This document shows positions 8,071-16,369 of a stretch of DNA of 64,000 nt, one piece after another. Numbering within the stretch: position 1 is the stretch's first letter; every line of letters begins with the position of its first letter. Origin of the DNA: CADEEN01 sp963706685 (GTDB lineage Bacteria > Pseudomonadota > Gammaproteobacteria > Burkholderiales > Burkholderiaceae_C); the NCBI GenBank assembly GCA_963706685.1, contig CAVPMY010000017.1, forward strand, positions 124,001 to 188,000, read 5' to 3'. The notes beneath the pieces were generated by a model. That model ran no database searches and was not told the origin of the DNA. It saw only the letters and a list, made by a program, of their open reading frames with translations. A program made the translations under genes and the position numbers.

Positions 8071-8715
8071 TCACCGCATGTCACCCGTGCGTCGCGTCGA
8101 TTCGACCCGGTAAACGCCCCAGGGCTCGCAGTCGTCGACGATCCAGGCGCCGGCGCCGATGCGGCAGCCTTCACCGATGCGGATGCGGTCGCGGATGGTG
8201 GCGTTGGCGCCGATGAAGCACAACTCGCCGATATCGACGGCGCCGGCGATCACCGCGGCCGGTGCGATGAAGCAATGCGCGCCGACGCGCGAGTGGTGAT
8301 TGATGCTGACCTGCGGGCAGATCATCAGGTCATCGCCCAGCTGGACAAACGGCGACACCATGGCCTGCTCCTGGATCAGCGTGTTGGCGCCAACCCGCAC
8401 GTTGTCGGCGACGCAAGCGCTCGGATGCACATAGCTCGGCAGCGTGTAGCCGCGCCCGCGCGCGGCCAGGAACTTGTCCTTTCGCGCCTCGGTGGCGGTA
8501 AAGCCGATGGCCAGAAACAACTCGTGCGTCGCTGCCGGGTAGCGGCGCAGGGCCTCTTCGAACTCCAGCACCGGCCTGCCGCAAAAACTGTCTTCGCGCC
8601 GATACTTGGCGTCCACCGCGAAGGCTTCGACCACCCGCTGCGCCTGGTGGGTGAAGTAGTAGTGCACTTGCTCGGCCAACATCGCCGTGCCGACAATGAC
8701 GATCGGTTTGTCCAT
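8071..8715 (-). CDS. NeuD-like hexapeptide-repeat sugar O/N-acyltransferase
   Basis: This 214-residue protein has an N-terminal PglD/NeuD-type nucleotide-sugar binding part (MDKPIVIVGTAMLAEQV) and a C-terminal left-handed beta-helix with imperfect hexapeptide repeats (VRVGANTLIQEQAMVSP, ICPQVSINHHSRVGAHC, IGEGCRIGAGAWIVDD). Such enzymes acetylate sugars with acetyl-CoA. It lies between wecE and two glycosyltransferase-like genes. Because no WecD-type (GNAT) acetyltransferase is seen, it may N-acetylate dTDP-4-amino-4,6-dideoxygalactose; this is inferred. The ATG at 8715 is preceded by GGGAG and lies 8 bases after the stop of the upstream gene. A longer open frame upstream overlaps that gene out of frame and is not real. 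Confidence 0.82.
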   Translation of the reverse strand: MDKPIVIVGTAMLAEQVHYYFTHQAQRVVEAFAVDAKYRREDSFCGRPVLEFEEALRRYPAATHELFLAIGFTATEARKDKFLAARGRGYTLPSYVHPSACVADNVRVGANTLIQEQAMVSPFVQLGDDLMICPQVSINHHSRVGAHCFIAPAAVIAGAVDIGELCFIGANATIRDRIRIGEGCRIGAGAWIVDDCEPWGVYRVESTRRTGDMR

Positions 8716-8723
8716 GCTCGAGC

Positions 8724-9539
8724 CTACTCCCGCCAATGCTCCTCGATCCAGCGTACCGGCAGCACAAAGCGCTGCAGATGCCGCCGACGCTTGTCGTCCA
8801 CACGCGATTCGCCGAAGGTCGCGCGCAGGTGCTGCCATACCGATGGCAGCGCTGGCACGCGCTTGTTCCAGCGCCCCAGCATGACATCGTCTGGATTGGG
8901 TCCACCGGGAAAGGTGACGATACGCGCGCCCGCCGGCAGCCTGGCAGGTACGAAAAAACGCAGCGGAAATGGCGGCAGGCAATGCAGCCGGAAATGTCGA
9001 GTCCACGCCTCGGGCCAGAACCTGACGCCACCCGTGACGGCCGCCGTCACATAGTGCTGTTCGAACTTGTACTTGTCGGCAATGCCTTGCGGGTCGGCGC
9101 GAAAGCCGTCGAGGATATGGGCATTGCTGCCCACCGAAAAGCGAAACACGGAAGTCTGGCCCAGCATCTGCAGCGGACGCGCCCAATTGCGTGCGACGTA
9201 GACATCGCTGGGCGTGCCGATGCTGAAATAGTCGTCGAGCGAGCCGACGATCACCGAGTCGAGATCGATGAACAATGCCACGCCTTCGAGGCCGGGCAGC
9301 GTGCGGCCCCACAGAATCTGCTTGCGCCACTTGCCCATCGTGCGCTGGGGCTGTGGCACGCCGAGCTCAGGCAGATCGAAGCACTCGACTTCGGGGCGAA
9401 TGCCGTCGCGCTCGTCGGTCAGGCAAACCAGGCGAAACGGCGGCGTGAGATGGCGCGAGATCATGCCGTAGAGCCGGTTCACATACTCGGGACCGTACGC
9501 CGTGCCCCACTTGACGCAGACGACCTGCCTGGATGTCAA
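8724..9539 (-). CDS. Glycosyltransferase-like protein, MKWG family copy 2
   Basis: This 271-residue paralogue of the protein at 4999-5745 shares the order of motifs: VCVKWGTAYGPEYVNRLYG (residues 7-25), RLVCLTD, LPELGVP, WRKQ, and LFIDLDSVIVGS around residues 89-100 with the DLD triplet (Asp92, Asp94), then PAGARIVTFPGG near the end. Its C-terminal region is longer than in the other copies and rich in basic residues. The start is a TTG at 9539 that overlaps the upstream gene's stop as TTGA, with GGAG six bases ahead; the first in-frame ATG falls inside the conserved motif and would remove the KWG segment. Role inferred: transfer of a sugar in the glycan locus. Confidence 0.78.
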   Translation of the reverse strand: MTSRQVVCVKWGTAYGPEYVNRLYGMISRHLTPPFRLVCLTDERDGIRPEVECFDLPELGVPQPQRTMGKWRKQILWGRTLPGLEGVALFIDLDSVIVGSLDDYFSIGTPSDVYVARNWARPLQMLGQTSVFRFSVGSNAHILDGFRADPQGIADKYKFEQHYVTAAVTGGVRFWPEAWTRHFRLHCLPPFPLRFFVPARLPAGARIVTFPGGPNPDDVMLGRWNKRVPALPSVWQHLRATFGESRVDDKRRRHLQRFVLPVRWIEEHWRE

Positions 9540-10315
9540 TCGCCGCTCCAGGCCTCGCGCAGCCAGTCCACATTGCCGATGCGCCGGTACCACTTGTGGC
9601 CGCCGCCAGCCAGCACCTCGGACATCTTCGGTTCGCCGGCAAAAACGACGATCCGCGCGCCCGGCGGCATTGCAGGGTCGCGCGCGTAGCTGGCCAGGTG
9701 GCGCGGCACGCAGGCGTTCTTGAAGCTGACGCACCACTCGGAGGGCCAGTAGTGCAGATCGCCATGCGATGCGAGTTGCGCGCTCTGGAACTGCTGCGAG
9801 ATCTCGTAGGACGCGGCTGCGGCGACGGGGTCGGCGACATAGGCATCGAGGATGTAGCGGTGCGCACCGATCTCGAAGCGGAACACCGACGAATTGCCCA
9901 CGCTGTGCAGGAAACGGTCGCGCTCGGCATTGATGCGGCGCAGCGGCTTGTGGCGAAACAGGTCGTCGTCGCGAATGATGAAGAAGCGCCCCGGCAAGTC
10001 GAAGAAGGCATCGAGGGCGTCGACGATGACGAGATCGAGATCGAGAAACAGCGTCGGCCCGGCGAGGTCACCCAGGCTGTCGCGGAACACGGCGAGCTTG
10101 CGCCAGCGACGGTCGCGCTGACCGGCCGGCAGGCCGAGTTCCGGCAGCGGCAAGGCCTCGACGTCGGCCGACAAGCCGCCGGCGTCATCGGTGAAGCACA
10201 CGAAGCGGTGCGGCCGCGCCAGATGACGCGCCACGCCGGCGCGCAGATGGTTCACGTACTCCGGCCCGTAGAGCGAGCCCCATTTCATGCAGATGATGTT
10301 GACCGGATCGCTCAT
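9536..10315 (-). CDS. Glycosyltransferase-like protein, MKWG family copy 3
   Basis: This is the third family member, 259 residues. It shows ICMKWGSLYGPEYVNHL (residues 8-24), RFVCFTD, LPELGLP, WRKL and TLFLDLDLVIVDA (residues 88-100) with Asp92 and Asp94, and PPGARIVVFAGEP near the end. It resembles copy 1 in IIRDDD/GNSSVFRFEIG, the counterpart of GNSSVYRFELG in copy 1. The ATG at 10315 gives MSDPVNIICMKWG; the open frame reaches 10429 without a better start. Its stop overlaps the TTG of copy 2, so copies 2 and 3 form a coupled tandem pair downstream of the sugar aminotransferase. No membrane segment or signal peptide is apparent. Confidence 0.78.
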   Translation of the reverse strand: MSDPVNIICMKWGSLYGPEYVNHLRAGVARHLARPHRFVCFTDDAGGLSADVEALPLPELGLPAGQRDRRWRKLAVFRDSLGDLAGPTLFLDLDLVIVDALDAFFDLPGRFFIIRDDDLFRHKPLRRINAERDRFLHSVGNSSVFRFEIGAHRYILDAYVADPVAAAASYEISQQFQSAQLASHGDLHYWPSEWCVSFKNACVPRHLASYARDPAMPPGARIVVFAGEPKMSEVLAGGGHKWYRRIGNVDWLREAWSGD

Positions 10316-10373
10316 CCGTACACCACCACGGGTCGCCCCAGGCACCAGGGTGCAGGTTGCACGAGAGTGACGT

Positions 10374-11591
10374 TCACGGTGCGCCTGCAGGCAACTGCGC
10401 GATGCGCTCGCGCAGCCCTGCACCCTCACGCACCATCGTCGCCAACAGCCCCACCAGGCGCGCGATGTCGTCCGGCGAGACCGCCGTGCCGGTCGGCAGG
10501 ATCAGCAGCTTTCCGGCCACGGCATCGGTTTTCGGCAGGCGGGCGGCGGCGCGGGGATACAGCGTGCGGTAGGGCTCCATGCGGTGGCAGCCGGGCCAGA
10601 AGTACTTGCGCGCCACGACGTTTTCGGCCCACAGCGCGCGGACGAGGTCATCGCGCGTCGCCCCGCCCTCGGCCGCCGTGTATTCGACGACGATGTACTG
10701 GAAGTTGCAGCGTTCGTCCTCGTCGTAGGCCAACAGCTTCATGCCCGGTATCTCGGCGAGCCGTTGGCGGTAGGCGCCATAGTTGCGCCGGTTCGCGGCG
10801 ACGAAGTCATCGATCGAGCGCAACGAGGTCAGGCCCATGGCGCCGGACATCTCGTTCATCTTGCCGTTGGTGCCGATGTGCGCAACGTCGTCGTAGCCGG
10901 CAAAGCCGAAGTTGCTCATCAGCCGGATCTTCGCTGCCAGGTCGTCGTCGTTGGTGGCGATCGCCCCGCCTTCGAAGGAATTGAAGAACTTGGTGGCGTG
11001 GAAGCTGAAGACCTCGGCGCGGCCGAAGTTGCCGATCATGCGACCGCGGTGCGAGCAGCCCAGGGCGTGCGCGGCGTCGAAGATCAGGTGCAGGCCGTGG
11101 CGCTGCGCAATATCGGTCAGGGCATCGATCTCGCAGGGCCGGCCCCAGACGTGCACGCCGAGGATGCCCGTCGTGCGGTCGGTGATCAGGCGCTCGACTT
11201 CGACAGGATCGAGCACATGGGTCGCGGGATCGATGTCGCAGAACACCGGCGTGATCTGCTGCCACTGCAAGGCGTGGGCGGTGGCCACGAAGGTCAACGC
11301 CGGCACGATCACTTCGCCGCTCATGGGCAGCGCGCGGATCGCGACCTCGAGGCCGATCGTGCCGTTGCACACCGCAATGACATGGCGCACGCCGAGATAG
11401 GACGCCAACGCGGTTTCCAGCTCGCACACGCACTCGCCGTTGTTGGTGAACCAGCGCGAGTCGAGGATGCGCTCGACCCGGCTCATGAAGTAAGCCCTGT
11501 CGCCGAGATTGGGCTGGCCGACGTGCAACTTGCGGTCGAACGCAGGCGCGCCGCCGAACAAGGCCAGGGCGTCAAGCCCGGTTCGTGTCAT
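10374..11591 (-). CDS. DegT/DnrJ/EryC1/StrS family sugar aminotransferase
   Basis: This 405-residue PLP-dependent enzyme is distinct from the WecE copy. It has NGTIGLEVAIRAL, IVPALTFVATAHAL, the aspartate segment FDAAHALGC (residues 171-179) and FHATKFFNSFEGG with the PLP lysine at residue 201. This arrangement resembles enzymes that aminate dTDP-4-keto-6-deoxy sugars, such as VioA, but the exact substrate cannot be read from the sequence. It heads the minus-strand glycan run, 58 bases before copy 3, and sits 42 bases from the end of dnaE, so it could be read from the dnaE transcript or from its own promoter. ATG at 11591. A second amino sugar in the same glycan is a reasonable inference. Confidence 0.85.
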   Translation of the reverse strand: MTRTGLDALALFGGAPAFDRKLHVGQPNLGDRAYFMSRVERILDSRWFTNNGECVCELETALASYLGVRHVIAVCNGTIGLEVAIRALPMSGEVIVPALTFVATAHALQWQQITPVFCDIDPATHVLDPVEVERLITDRTTGILGVHVWGRPCEIDALTDIAQRHGLHLIFDAAHALGCSHRGRMIGNFGRAEVFSFHATKFFNSFEGGAIATNDDDLAAKIRLMSNFGFAGYDDVAHIGTNGKMNEMSGAMGLTSLRSIDDFVAANRRNYGAYRQRLAEIPGMKLLAYDEDERCNFQYIVVEYTAAEGGATRDDLVRALWAENVVARKYFWPGCHRMEPYRTLYPRAAARLPKTDAVAGKLLILPTGTAVSPDDIARLVGLLATMVREGAGLRERIAQLPAGAP

Positions 11592-11633
11592 GGGGTCGCC
11601 TTTCGGATCGCGTGTGCGCTGCCGGTGTTCGGT

Positions 11634-14600
11634 TCATTCATAGACGACGCTGGCCTGTCCCTGGTGGGCCAGCGTGCGCCAGCGCGCGAGGGCTTCGTCG
11701 CTCGGCCAGAAGCGGGCCTGTTCACCGAGGTCGATCGTGCCCTGTGCATGCTCACGGTTCAGTTGCAAGCGGATGGCCAGACCCTGTTGTGTTTCGCCGT
11801 GCTCCGACTCCACCTTGCGTGGCGGCCAGGTCTTGATCACATCGGCCACCGGCGGTGTCTTGCCGTTGACAGCCACGCTCAGGTAGCGGCCAAAGCGCGC
11901 CCGCGCGCAGGGCAAGTCCCAGACCGCGTTGGCCTGCAAGCGCAGCCCGCCGCTGAAGCGGTCGTTCTGGACCCTGCCCTGGATGATCACCAGTTCGTCC
12001 TCACGCAATCGCTCGCGGTTGGCGTCGTAGAGTTCTTCGGCGGCCACGGCTTCGATGTATTCGCTGCCGTCGTCGAGGCGAAAGATGGCCGTGCGGCCAC
12101 GTGCGCCGTTGACGACGCGCATGTCGCTGACGATGCCGGCCAACAACTGCGGCTCGCGGCCGCTGTCCACCAGATCGGCGATGCGCCGCTTGGCGAAATG
12201 GCGCACTTCCGGCGCGTACTCTTCGAACAGGTGCCCGGAAAGGTAGAACCCGAGCGCGCTCTTCTCAGCCGTCAGCCGCTCCTTGATGCTCCACGGCTCG
12301 GCCTTCACCAAGGCCGGTTCCTGCGTGCTGGCCGCATGCGAGTCGTCGAAGTCGAACAGGCCGCTCTGGTGTTGGTTGACATCCTGCGTGTCGGCCCAAT
12401 CGAAAGCCAGGCCGACACTGGCCAACGCGCAAGCGCGGTCGGCGTGCAGCGCATCGAAAGCGCCGGCCTTGATCAGCGCTTCGACGACGCGCTTGTTGAC
12501 ACGCTGGCGATCGATGCGCGCGGCAAAGTCGAACAGGCTGCGGAACGGCCCGCCACCCTCGCCTTCGTGCTCCCCACTGCCGTCGCGGGCCGCGATGATG
12601 GCTTCGATCGCGCCCTGTCCCGTGCCCTTGATCGCGCCCAGGCCATAACGCACCACGGTGTCGCTCACCGGCTCGAAACGGTAGCGGCCGCGGTTGATGT
12701 CCGGCGGTTCGAAAGACACATTGAACTGCTTGGCGTCGGCCAGCAGCGTCTTCAACTTGTCGGTGTCGTCGAGTTCGACCGTCATGTTGGCGGCGTAGAA
12801 CTCGGCGGTGCAATGCGCTTTCAGCCAGCCGGTGTGGTACGCGAGCAAGACGTAGGCCGCGGCATGGCATTTGTTGAACCCATAGCCAGCGAACTTTTCC
12901 ATCAGGTCGAACACTTCATCGGCCTGCTGCTGTGTCACGCCGTTCTTCGCTGAGCCGGCGCGGAACAGTTCGCGTTGCTTCGCCATCTCCTCCGGCTTCT
13001 TCTTGCCCATCGCACGGCGCAGCAGATCTGCACCCCCCAGCGAATAGCCGGCCATGATCTGCGCACCTTGCATCACATGCTCCTGGTACACGATGACACC
13101 GTAGGTCTCGCGCAGCAGGTCTTCGAGCAGTGGGTGCGGGTAGGTGATCGGCTCGCGCCCATGCTTGCGTGCGCAGAAACTCGGGATGCTGTCCATCGGG
13201 CCCGGCCGGTACAGGGCGTTGAGCGCGATCAGGTCCTCGAACTTCGTCGGACGCGCATCACGCAACATGCCCACCATGCCTCGCGATTCAAACTGGAACA
13301 CGGCCTCGGTCTTGCCCTCGGCAAAGATGCGGTAAGTGGCCGCGTCATCGAGCGGCAATTGTGCGTAGTCGAAGTCCTCGCGGCCCTTGCGCCGCGCACG
13401 CACCATCTCCTTGGCGAGTTCGAGGATCGTCAGCGTGGCCAGGCCGAGAAAGTCGAACTTGACCAGGCCGATCGCCTCGACATCGTCCTTGTCGAACTGG
13501 CTGATCGCGCTGTCGCTGCCGGGCTGCTGGTAGAGCGGACAGAAGTCGGTGATCTTGCCCGGCGCGATCAGCACGCCGCCGGCATGCATGCCGACATTGC
13601 GCACGATGCCTTCGACGCGCGTGGCCAGCGCGAGCAGCTCTGCGACTTCTTCTTCCGCGGCTTCGCGGCGGTTGATCTCCGGCTCTTCCTTGCGCGCGTA
13701 GATGATGCCTTCTTCAGGCTCGTCGGGCACCTTGGCCAGCGTCACCGTCTTGCCGGGCGGCGCCACGACCAGCTTGGCGATCGAATCGACATGGCCGTAG
13801 CCCATGCCGAGCACGCGGCCGACGTCGCGCAGCGCGGCTTTCGACGCCATGGTGCCGAAGGTCGCGATCTGGCTGACGGCGTCACGGCCGTACTTGGCCT
13901 TCACGTAGTCGATCACGCGCTCGCGATTGGCCTGGCAGAAATCGATGTCGAAATCGGGCATCGAGACCCGTTCGGGGTTGAGGAAGCGCTCGAACAGCAG
14001 GTTGTATTGCAGCGGGTCGAGGTCGGTGATCAGCAGCGCATAGGCCACCAGCGAGCCCGCGCCCGAGCCGCGCCCCGGCCCGACGGGGCAGCCATGCGAC
14101 TTCGCCCACTGGATGAAGTCGGCGACGATCAGGAAGTAGCCGGGAAAGCCCATCTTGATGATGGTCTGCAACTCGAACTCGAGCCGCTGCACATAGCGTG
14201 TGCGCTCGGCCTCGCGCTTCGCGACGTCCGGGTAGATCTGGGCCAGACGTGCTTCGAGTCCGGCATGCGAAGCCTCGCGGAAGTGCTGCTCGATCGGCAC
14301 CGCGACGCCGTCAACCAGCGGCGTCGGAAAGGCCGGCAATTGCGGCTTGCCGAGCGTGAGCATCAGGTTGCAGCGCTGCGCGATCGCCAGCGTGTTGGCC
14401 AGCGCGATCGGCAGGTCGGCAAACAGCGCTTGCATTTGCACTTGGGTCTTGAAGTACTGCTCGCGCGAGAAGCGCTTGACCCGCTTCGGATTGGCCAGGG
14501 TTTCGCCTTCGGCCACGCAGACACGCGCCTCGTGGGCCTCGAAGTCGTCCGGCTGCAGGAATTGCACCGGGTGCGTGGCCACCACCGGCAGGCCCAGCTT

Positions 14601-15188
14601 GGACGCCAAGGGCACCGCCGCGCGCACATGGCGCTCGTTGCTGGCCAGGCCGGCGCGCTGCAATTCGATGAAGAAGCGCTGCGGGAACAACGCCGCGAGC
14701 CGCTGCGCCAGGGCTTCGGCGCGCTCCAAGTCCCGGGCCAGCAGGGCCTGGCCGACCGGGCCGCCGTCAGCGCCCGACAACACCAGCAAGCCCTCGCCAT
14801 GGGTCTCGAACCACTGCCATTTGACGAAGGCGTGCGAGCGCTGCGTGTTGCCGCTCCAGGCCCGCGCCAGCAATTCGCACAGGTTCAGGTAGCCCTGATG
14901 GTTCTGCACCAGCACCAGCAAGCGGCTGCCTTGCCTGTCGCTGCCGCCTGGCTGCGGCGCGTCAGGCTCCAACCACAGATCGCAACCGATGATCGGCTTG
15001 ACGCCCTTCTTGCGCGCGGCGGTGTAGAACTTGACCGCGCCGAACAGGTTGCTCAGATCGGTGATCGCGCACGCCGCCTGGCCGTCGCGCACTGCGGCAG
15101 CGATGGCGTCGTCGATGCGCAGCGTGCCGTCGACGACCGAATACTCGGTGTGCGTGCGCAGGTGCACGAAAGCGGACAACCTGGTCAT
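11634..15188 (-). CDS. dnaE: DNA polymerase III subunit alpha
   Basis: This 1184-residue replicative polymerase has an N-terminal PHP domain (FVHLRTHTEYSVVDG), the polymerase core with catalytic aspartates in MPDFDIDF near residues 405-415 and GPGRGSGAGSLVAY just before it, the YRPGPMD and GYGFNKCHAAAY segments, a helix-hairpin-helix region (INRGRYRF, GLGAIKGTG) and a C-terminal OB fold (AIFRLDDGSEYIEAV). Length fits the family (about 1160). The ATG at 15188 overlaps the stop of the upstream hydroxylase as ATGA. The frame is open far upstream of this ATG, but that part is the wrong frame of the hydroxylase gene. It synthesises the chromosome as part of the Pol III core. Confidence 0.97.
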   Translation of the reverse strand: MTRLSAFVHLRTHTEYSVVDGTLRIDDAIAAAVRDGQAACAITDLSNLFGAVKFYTAARKKGVKPIIGCDLWLEPDAPQPGGSDRQGSRLLVLVQNHQGYLNLCELLARAWSGNTQRSHAFVKWQWFETHGEGLLVLSGADGGPVGQALLARDLERAEALAQRLAALFPQRFFIELQRAGLASNERHVRAAVPLASKLGLPVVATHPVQFLQPDDFEAHEARVCVAEGETLANPKRVKRFSREQYFKTQVQMQALFADLPIALANTLAIAQRCNLMLTLGKPQLPAFPTPLVDGVAVPIEQHFREASHAGLEARLAQIYPDVAKREAERTRYVQRLEFELQTIIKMGFPGYFLIVADFIQWAKSHGCPVGPGRGSGAGSLVAYALLITDLDPLQYNLLFERFLNPERVSMPDFDIDFCQANRERVIDYVKAKYGRDAVSQIATFGTMASKAALRDVGRVLGMGYGHVDSIAKLVVAPPGKTVTLAKVPDEPEEGIIYARKEEPEINRREAAEEEVAELLALATRVEGIVRNVGMHAGGVLIAPGKITDFCPLYQQPGSDSAISQFDKDDVEAIGLVKFDFLGLATLTILELAKEMVRARRKGREDFDYAQLPLDDAATYRIFAEGKTEAVFQFESRGMVGMLRDARPTKFEDLIALNALYRPGPMDSIPSFCARKHGREPITYPHPLLEDLLRETYGVIVYQEHVMQGAQIMAGYSLGGADLLRRAMGKKKPEEMAKQRELFRAGSAKNGVTQQQADEVFDLMEKFAGYGFNKCHAAAYVLLAYHTGWLKAHCTAEFYAANMTVELDDTDKLKTLLADAKQFNVSFEPPDINRGRYRFEPVSDTVVRYGLGAIKGTGQGAIEAIIAARDGSGEHEGEGGGPFRSLFDFAARIDRQRVNKRVVEALIKAGAFDALHADRACALASVGLAFDWADTQDVNQHQSGLFDFDDSHAASTQEPALVKAEPWSIKERLTAEKSALGFYLSGHLFEEYAPEVRHFAKRRIADLVDSGREPQLLAGIVSDMRVVNGARGRTAIFRLDDGSEYIEAVAAEELYDANRERLREDELVIIQGRVQNDRFSGGLRLQANAVWDLPCARARFGRYLSVAVNGKTPPVADVIKTWPPRKVESEHGETQQGLAIRLQLNREHAQGTIDLGEQARFWPSDEALARWRTLAHQGQASVVYE

Positions 15189-16252
15189 CCCTTCCACGTA
15201 AAGGGAAACTTCACCTGCGGCCAGAACCCATTGGGCACGTAGTCGCCGACCACACCATAACGGTCCGGCCACTGGCGATCGGACTGCACGGCGGTGCCGA
15301 ACAGGTGGTCGAGGAAAGCGAAGTGCGCCGCGTAGTTCTTGTCGATGGCCTCGTCGTCTTGCGAGTGGTGCCAGTGGTGGAAGTTGGGCGTGACGATCAG
15401 GTAGCGCAGCGGGCCGAGTCGCACGCTGACGTTGGCGTGGTTGAACACGGCCTGGAAGCCGACGATGACGATGTAGGCGTCGATCACGTTCTTCGAAAAC
15501 CCGAGCACGAAGATCGGTGCCAGCACCAGCGTGCGCGTCAGGATCAGCTCGACGATGTGCTGGCGCGAGCCGGCCAGCCAATCCATGTGCTTGGCGCTGT
15601 GGTGAACGGCATGCAGGCGCCACAGCGCCGGCACCTCGTGATAGGCGCGGTGCGTCCAGTACTGCACCAGATCGGCAACGAGGATGATCAGGAACAGTGC
15701 GATCGGCAATGGCAGGTCGCGCACCCAGGCTTGCACGCCGTCCTTGGCGGCCCAGCCGAACAACTTGTGCACCAGCAGGTTCACCGCCAGCAGCACAAAG
15801 CCCACCATCATGTGGTTGACGATGAAATGATGAAAGTCGGTCTGCCACTCCGGCCGGAATACCGGCTGCTCCTTGCGCAGCGCAAACAGCTTCTCGACGA
15901 AGACGAAGATCAGGGTCGAGCCCAGCAGATCGAGGATGAACCAGTCCAGGCCGATGTAGGGCGTGTTGTCCGGAAAGTTCGGATTGACCTCGACCTTGTG
16001 CGCTCCGAGCAGCAGCGTCAGCGCGATCAGCACGAAGGCGCCGACCGACAGCCAGCGCACGCGGCCGAAGACGATGTTGAACAGGCTGATGCCGCCGGCG
16101 ATGACGAGCGACCAGTACATCAACTGGCGCATCACGTCGACGTTGTAGTTCTTGCGCAGTTCCGGCGTCGTCAGGTACTCGGGCCAGTGAAACGCCAGCA
16201 CGCCGAGAAAGCACAGGATCGCCAGCGACAGCGCGATGACGCCGGAGACCAT
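15185..16252 (-). CDS. Sterol desaturase / fatty acid hydroxylase family membrane protein
   Basis: This 355-residue integral membrane protein carries the three histidine clusters of the fatty acid hydroxylase superfamily in the order HRAYHEVP, HAVHHSAKH and HHWHHS, which bind a di-iron centre. Several hydrophobic segments precede and separate them. The substrate, probably a lipid, is unknown. The stop overlaps the dnaE start. The N-terminus is uncertain: the ATG at 16252 has no clear ribosome site, while a frame one base off, starting with an ATG at 16313 (MLDKLNQLTESHGELQARPG), runs straight into it. One extra base near 16253-16258 would join the two. I annotate the continuous frame only. 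Confidence 0.85.
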   Translation of the reverse strand: MVSGVIALSLAILCFLGVLAFHWPEYLTTPELRKNYNVDVMRQLMYWSLVIAGGISLFNIVFGRVRWLSVGAFVLIALTLLLGAHKVEVNPNFPDNTPYIGLDWFILDLLGSTLIFVFVEKLFALRKEQPVFRPEWQTDFHHFIVNHMMVGFVLLAVNLLVHKLFGWAAKDGVQAWVRDLPLPIALFLIILVADLVQYWTHRAYHEVPALWRLHAVHHSAKHMDWLAGSRQHIVELILTRTLVLAPIFVLGFSKNVIDAYIVIVGFQAVFNHANVSVRLGPLRYLIVTPNFHHWHHSQDDEAIDKNYAAHFAFLDHLFGTAVQSDRQWPDRYGVVGDYVPNGFWPQVKFPFTWKG

Positions 16253-16369
16253 GCCCCGGCCGGGCTTGCAGTTCGCCGTGCGATTCAGTGAGTTGATTGA
16301 GCTTGTCCAGCATCGGTGAAGAGTCTCCCGATGCGGATTATCGACCGGCCCGCTGGGTGGGCCCTCGGT

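Noticed and set aside
8071..9330. A 419-codon frame joining the acyltransferase to upstream sequence
   Set aside because: The first 200 codons overlap the GT-like copy 2 in another frame and have no family features. The true start is the ATG at 8715.
11634..16313. A single 1559-codon frame covering dnaE and extending far upstream
   Set aside because: The upstream third is the wrong frame of the membrane hydroxylase gene. DnaE has a normal start at 15188 with an ATGA overlap.
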